Below are positions 7,738 through 11,311 of a stretch of 11,311 nt of DNA, piece by piece. Position 1 is the stretch's first letter; each line of letters begins with the position of its first letter. The stretch is from NCBI GenBank assembly GCA_025450375.1, contig JANWHO010000200.1, positions 1-11,311 on the forward strand, given 5' to 3'. A program made the translations under genes and the position numbers. The notes under the pieces were generated by a model that was given only the letters and a program-made list of their open reading frames with translations, was not told the origin of the DNA and searched no databases. This DNA comes from Chloroflexota bacterium. Lineage in GTDB: Bacteria; Chloroflexota; UBA5177; JANWHV01.

Positions 7738-9696
7738 ATGCTAGCGCACGCGCTCGCTCGGGTCAGGACATCGTTTCCGATCCGTGGGGTAGCCATGGGT
7801 AACGGCGCCTGGTCCACCCGAGTGCTGGGCGCGGTTGGGGCGCCGTTCCTCGCCTTTCTCGGAATCCAGGCCATGCGCCGTCCGGATCCGTTCTCGCTTC
7901 TCCCATCGCTGCCGACCGCGAAGCTCTCGATCGTATTTCCCAACCCGCAATGGGTGGAGATCGGGACCGCGTGCATGTTGCTTGGGTGCATCCTGGCGTT
8001 CGTCTGGCTACCTCCCCGTGGATTCATCGCGGTCCCCTCGGATTCGGACGCCATTGGAACGCCTCCTGACCTCGCCGTAGACCGAACGATCCACGCCGGG
8101 ATGGCGGCCGTGGCAGGCTTGTTATATGTGTATGTTCTGGAACGGGCCTGGAACCATGATGGAGGGCCGCTTGCTATTTTCGCCTTAATCGTGGCCCCCA
8201 TTCTGATTACCGGCGCCATTTGGGATCTCGCGCCGTCGAGGGGGCGCTCCCGCAGGGGGACGCTCCTTCCCTTTTCTCGATTCGATGTTGTCTTCATCGT
8301 AAGTAGTAGCGCCGCATTCATCGCCCTCAACCTGCACGACATCCGGTACTGGCTCTATGCCTGGATCGGCGATGAATGGCAGTTCTTTGATGCGGCGCGT
8401 GTTATCGCGCGCGGCAACCCGGTCGACATGCTCAGTCAGAACGGGGTTGACTTCATCTTCCCGGTGGTGAATTCAGCCTACCAATCACTGTTCATGCATG
8501 TAGTAGGCATCAATGTGGTAGGCTGGCGGCTGAGCAGTATTATCTCGGCGGCGGCCCTTTTCTATGCCGCGATGCAATCGGACCGGCTCTCCCTCATGTT
8601 TGCCGCCGGGGCTGCCTGTGGCGCGGGATGGTACACGATTTATACGGCGCGGTTGATGATCGGCATCCTGGGACTGATCCTGCTCATCGATCTGTTCCGG
8701 TCGCCTCGGGCGACGATCCAGCGGATCATCTTTTTGGTGGGCGGCTTCGTCATGGTCGCGCTGCCCCTGCTGCTTGACTCCGGCTGGGATGTGCTACGGA
8801 CCATGTCGCACAATACGCCTGGTGACCTTGGCGACAATCCCTACAGCTTGTTGCTGCCGCGGAATATCGTCCGGGCGCTCTACGAGTTTTTCTATAACAC
8901 CAGCACCAATCACTACATCACGGGGGCGATCTTTACCCAGATCGCGGCGGCGGCCCTGGCTATTGGCATCGCGATCAGCCTTCGTGGGCTCGGCACGACC
9001 GCGGTTCGCCTGATGTTGCTATGGTTTGTCGTCACCCTGCTGCTCACGACTCCGCTCAATGACGCGGCGGGAGTTTCCTTCACTCGTAGCATGATCATAG
9101 TCCCGCCGGCCTCCCTTCTCGCCGCGCTCGGGCTGTGCTCGGTCGCACGGGCGCTACAGCGAATTTCGCCGAGGGTGGTGAGCGCCGCGATCTTCCCACT
9201 CGTGATCGCCTCGACCCTCAGCGGCGCCGCGGCCTTGGATGGCTATCGGTTCTTTGTCACCATGCCCCGGCTCATGTACGCCAATGATCTGTCCATGGTC
9301 ATAGGGGTGCTCACGGCTCATCCCGATACCACGGCCGTGCTGGCCGGCCAGATGGCGAACTCCAGCATCTGCATCGTGCTTGACGGTTACGGCATCACTG
9401 ATGCCCGCGTACTGCGCTTCAACCACGGCGCCCTGGCGCGGCTTTGCGGCGATTCAGCCGGGCCGATCCATGCCGGACGTGATCCCATACTAATTTTAAT
9501 CAACGCGAGCGACCGAACGACGCTAGCCCCTTGCGGCGCGCGTTTGATCCGCCTGCTGCAAGCGCCCAACCCGCTAAGCGCCATATATGGCTTGCGCGTG
9601 CAGGCGTCCCCGGATCCGGTCGCCACTTACCTGACACGCGCGGCCGCCGCGGTGCGACAAGCGTGCCCCTTGGTTGCCGGTCTCCCTGCCAACTAA
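7738..9696 (+). CDS. GT-C-like polytopic membrane protein, putative glycosyltransferase
   Basis: Membrane protein of 652 residues with roughly twelve to fourteen hydrophobic segments between residues about 29 and 498, then a soluble, probably extracytoplasmic tail (about 510-652). The segment WIGDEWQFFDAARVIARG at 209-226 follows a hydrophobic stretch (182-198) and puts an Asp-Glu pair (212-213) in a loop. That is the usual place for the acidic motif of GT-C/ArnT-like (GT39/GT83 type) enzymes, which transfer sugars from polyprenyl-phosphate donors. The following VVGWRLSSIISAAALFYAAM (260-279) also fits that fold. Donor and acceptor cannot be told. I chose ATG 7738 because of GGAAGAGAG (7726-7734); ATG 7795 (Met20) is a fair alternative. 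The 18-nt gap after aceB suggests readthrough, though the functions look unrelated. It converges on the N-x-T repeat protein gene. Could also be a flippase-like protein of unknown role. Confidence 0.75.
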   Translation: MLAHALARVRTSFPIRGVAMGNGAWSTRVLGAVGAPFLAFLGIQAMRRPDPFSLLPSLPTAKLSIVFPNPQWVEIGTACMLLGCILAFVWLPPRGFIAVPSDSDAIGTPPDLAVDRTIHAGMAAVAGLLYVYVLERAWNHDGGPLAIFALIVAPILITGAIWDLAPSRGRSRRGTLLPFSRFDVVFIVSSSAAFIALNLHDIRYWLYAWIGDEWQFFDAARVIARGNPVDMLSQNGVDFIFPVVNSAYQSLFMHVVGINVVGWRLSSIISAAALFYAAMQSDRLSLMFAAGAACGAGWYTIYTARLMIGILGLILLIDLFRSPRATIQRIIFLVGGFVMVALPLLLDSGWDVLRTMSHNTPGDLGDNPYSLLLPRNIVRALYEFFYNTSTNHYITGAIFTQIAAAALAIGIAISLRGLGTTAVRLMLLWFVVTLLLTTPLNDAAGVSFTRSMIIVPPASLLAALGLCSVARALQRISPRVVSAAIFPLVIASTLSGAAALDGYRFFVTMPRLMYANDLSMVIGVLTAHPDTTAVLAGQMANSSICIVLDGYGITDARVLRFNHGALARLCGDSAGPIHAGRDPILILINASDRTTLAPCGARLIRLLQAPNPLSAIYGLRVQASPDPVATYLTRAAAAVRQACPLVAGLPAN

Positions 9697-9722
9697 CTCG
9701 CGAACCAACGATCAAACGCGAG
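9697..9722. terminator. Possible hairpin between convergent genes
   Basis: CTCGCG (9697-9702) pairs with CGCGAG (9717-9722) around a 14-nt loop, directly after the stop of the membrane-protein gene and 15 bp from the stop of the opposing gene. The stem is only 6 bp and no T run follows on either strand, so it is a weak terminator candidate. Confidence 0.35.
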
Positions 9723-9737
9723 AAGCTATTGCCAGCG

Positions 9738-11311
9738 CTAAGGCGTAGGAGTCGGAACAGCGGCGGTGGCGGTGAGATTCGCGGAAACAGCCGTAGCGGT
9801 CTGGTTGCCGGCCACGGCAGTTTGGGTGGCGGCCCCTGCGACGGCGGTAGCGGTCTGGTTGCTGGCCACGGCGGTCTGGGTAGCGTTACCCGCGACGGCA
9901 GTGGCAGTCTGGTTAGCGTTAGCGACAGCGGTAGCGGTCTGGTTGCCGGCTACGGCGGTCTGGGTGGCGTTAGCGACAGCGGTAGCGGTGGCGTTAGCGA
10001 TAGCGGTCTGGGTGGCATTGGCCATGGCGGTGGCGGTGGCGTTAGCGACAGCGGTGGCAGTCTGGTTGCCGGCCACGGCGGTTTGAGTGGCGTTAGCGAT
10101 CGCGGTACCGGTGACATTGGCAACGGCGGTAGTCGTGCCGGCGACACTCGTAGCAATTTGCTGTGCGATGGCGGTGCCGGTGGCGTTGGCGATGGCGGTG
10201 CCGGTGAGGTTGGCCACGGCCGTGCCGGTGGGGTTAGCGATGGCGGTCGCGGTCTGGTTAGCGGCCGCGGTAGCGGTGACGTTGGCGATGGCGGTGCCGG
10301 TGACGTTGGCGATAGCCGTACCGGTGACATTGGCGACGGCCGTGCCGGTGGCGTTAGCGTTGGCAGTGGCGGTCTCGATGACCGCTTCGGTTTGCGTGGC
10401 ATTAGGGGTGTTCGTCGGGGTATTAGTATTGGTGGGCGTATTGGTGGGCGTGTTCGTGGGTGTGTTCGTGGGTGTGTTCGTGGGCGTAAATGTATGGGTT
10501 GGGATCAGCGTGTTCGTTGAAGTTGGGACGAGGGTCGGGGTATCCGAAGCGGTTGGCGACACAAAGGCGCAGGTAATCGCGCCGTTCCCTAGTGTACATA
10601 CGAACACCGAGGGCACGGGTGTGGGGGTGTCCGTCGGGGTGGGGGTAAATGTGCGGGTGGGAATGAGAGTTGGCGTGGAGGTGAACGGCACGAAAATGGT
10701 CGCCGTATCCGTACTCGTATCGACGGCTGGGGCGGTGGTGGGGCTGCTGGTTGCCGCCACGATCGTAGGGATGGTGGGGAGGCTGGGCGGCACGAACGGT
10801 GGGGTGGTCGGGGTGGCGGTCGAGTGGCGCGTTGTGGTCGCGGTGTCCGTGGCGGCCGTGGTGGCGGTGGAGGCCGCGGTATCGACCGCGGTAGGCTTGG
10901 TTACTCCCGGAACACTGTCCTTCGGAGTCGGAGTCGGGGTCACAGTCGCGGTCCCGGTCGCATGCGCCCCCTGTGACGTGACTCTCGTCGGGGTGGGCGT
11001 GGCGGAGCTAGTGGGACTCGCCGTGGGTGTTTTGGTGGACACCACGATCCCGCCAATCCCGGAAACGGAGGTAGCGGTTGGAGTCGAGGCGGCAGGCTTC
11101 ACTAGATTCGCCGTCTGAATCCCCGTGGTCGCGGTGGAGGTTGAGCTAACCAAGGTCAGGGTAGGAGCCGGCGTGCCGGTGAACACGGGGGTCAGGGTGG
11201 GCGCACGGGTTAAGGTGGGCGCCAGGGTGTCGGTTGGGGCCGGCGTATCGGTATTCAAGGGCGTGGGGGCGGAGGCATTCGCCTGCACCGGCAAGACTTG
11301 TTGGATGGTGC
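9738..11311 (-). CDS. Secreted Thr/Pro-rich protein with N-x-T repeat tail, 5' partial
   Basis: About 523 visible residues; the frame runs off the right edge. The first residues (TIQQVLPVQANASA|PTP) look like the end of a signal peptide with an AxA cleavage site, so only the start codon and the n/h-regions should be missing. A TTG at 11294 is possible but would leave no complete signal peptide, so I do not take it as the start. With that Leu as residue 1, the order is: Thr/Pro/Ser-rich stalk (about 8-228); a short non-repetitive core PSVFVCTLGNGAITCAFVSP (228-247) holding the only two Cys, 233 and 242; more TPT and five or more TNTP units (269-297); then about 21 copies of N-x-T-x-T-A-[VI]-A spaced 8 to 10 residues apart (314-511); and a PTPTP end. 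Exported and extended; function unknown. No membrane or sortase anchor is seen. Such tails are common in Chloroflexota, as I remember. The opposite strand is also open over long stretches, but those frames are by-products of the repeat. Confidence 0.8.
   Translation of the reverse strand, partial: TIQQVLPVQANASAPTPLNTDTPAPTDTLAPTLTRAPTLTPVFTGTPAPTLTLVSSTSTATTGIQTANLVKPAASTPTATSVSGIGGIVVSTKTPTASPTSSATPTPTRVTSQGAHATGTATVTPTPTPKDSVPGVTKPTAVDTAASTATTAATDTATTTRHSTATPTTPPFVPPSLPTIPTIVAATSSPTTAPAVDTSTDTATIFVPFTSTPTLIPTRTFTPTPTDTPTPVPSVFVCTLGNGAITCAFVSPTASDTPTLVPTSTNTLIPTHTFTPTNTPTNTPTNTPTNTPTNTNTPTNTPNATQTEAVIETATANANATGTAVANVTGTAIANVTGTAIANVTATAAANQTATAIANPTGTAVANLTGTAIANATGTAIAQQIATSVAGTTTAVANVTGTAIANATQTAVAGNQTATAVANATATAMANATQTAIANATATAVANATQTAVAGNQTATAVANANQTATAVAGNATQTAVASNQTATAVAGAATQTAVAGNQTATAVSANLTATAAVPTPTP
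9762..10355 (-). repeat. 24-27 bp tandem repeat array encoding N-x-T octapeptides
   Basis: Imperfect tandem repeats inside the coding region, mostly 24 bp (8 residues), with a 27-bp variant dominating toward the C-terminus. Consensus N-x-T-x-T-A-[VI]-A; 21 units start with N-x-T, one of them N-P-T, and one further unit has Ala for Asn. One interruption (QQIATSVAGTTTAVA) follows the eighth unit. A higher-order copy is visible: the DNA around 9918 recurs at 10041, 123 bp away, corresponding to NATQTAVAGNQTATAVANA at residues 401 and 442. This points to growth by slippage or unequal recombination. Confidence 0.9.
10404..10490 (-). repeat. 12-bp tandem repeat encoding TNTP/TPTN units
   Basis: Short tandem repeat in the same coding region, reading FTPTNTPTNTPTNTPTN and so on at residues 269-297. 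The plus strand shows repeated gtgttcgtgggt. It forms a low-complexity, Pro-spaced and probably extended stalk between the Cys-pair core and the N-x-T array. Confidence 0.85.

Noticed and set aside
9762..10490. CRISPR array
   Set aside because: The repeats are contiguous 24-27 or 12 bp units without unique spacers and are in frame with a coding sequence.
9531..10520. Plus-strand Gly/Ser-rich frame (GGVSDSGSG style) over the repeat array
   Set aside because: It is the reverse complement of the N-x-T repeats; the short period keeps several frames free of stops. It starts inside the membrane-protein gene out of frame, and the opposite frame has a signal-peptide end and typical TPT style.
10087..11118. 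Plus-strand Val/Ala-rich frame (343 codons) that could pass as a membrane protein
   Set aside because: Same cause: antisense reading of Thr/Ala/Pro repeats gives Val/Ala/Gly strings. There is no varied transmembrane pattern and no ribosome binding site.

Overview
The window is GC-rich, gene-dense bacterial DNA. The best guess for the host is a member of the Chloroflexota, possibly Thermomicrobia-like. The grounds are the very long Thr/Pro (TPT, TNTP) tails combined with N-x-T-x-T-A-V-A repeats, a DUF2079 membrane protein and a GT-C-type membrane protein. This is inferred from protein style only; there is no rRNA or marker gene to confirm it. I see no mobile element, CRISPR array, tRNA or rRNA.

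Layout from left to right. (1) 1-564, plus strand: C-terminal part of a GNAT acetyltransferase, open at the window edge. (2) 565-1003: a 439-bp gap with no convincing gene but several hairpins, probably the leader of the next gene. (3) 1004-2470, plus strand: a secreted beta-rich protein with an apparently duplicated Cys-pair module and a C-terminal Ig-like (Big_5 type) domain. (4) 2484-2519: a strong hairpin between convergent genes. (5) 5976-2590, minus strand: a tight three-gene run of DUF2079 membrane protein, PfkB-family kinase (probable pseudouridine kinase psuK) and pseudouridine-5'-phosphate glycosidase psuG. (6) 5977-6114: divergent promoter region with a palindrome. (7) 6115-7719, plus strand: malate synthase A (aceB), followed 18 nt later by a large GT-C-like membrane protein (7738-9696). 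(8) 9738 to the right edge, minus strand: a secreted Thr/Pro-rich protein ending in about 21 copies of an 8-9 residue N-x-T repeat; its signal peptide is cut by the window edge.

How the genes work together. The clearest pathway is pseudouridine salvage: the kinase makes pseudouridine 5'-phosphate and PsuG splits it to uracil and ribose 5-phosphate. The kinase stop and glycosidase start share one base, which indicates translational coupling. Malate synthase condenses glyoxylate with acetyl-CoA, but no isocitrate lyase or other glyoxylate source is in view. Two polytopic proteins of GT-C character lie near a secreted protein carrying a dense array of N-glycosylation-like sequons. A cell-surface glycosylation link is an attractive but unproven idea.
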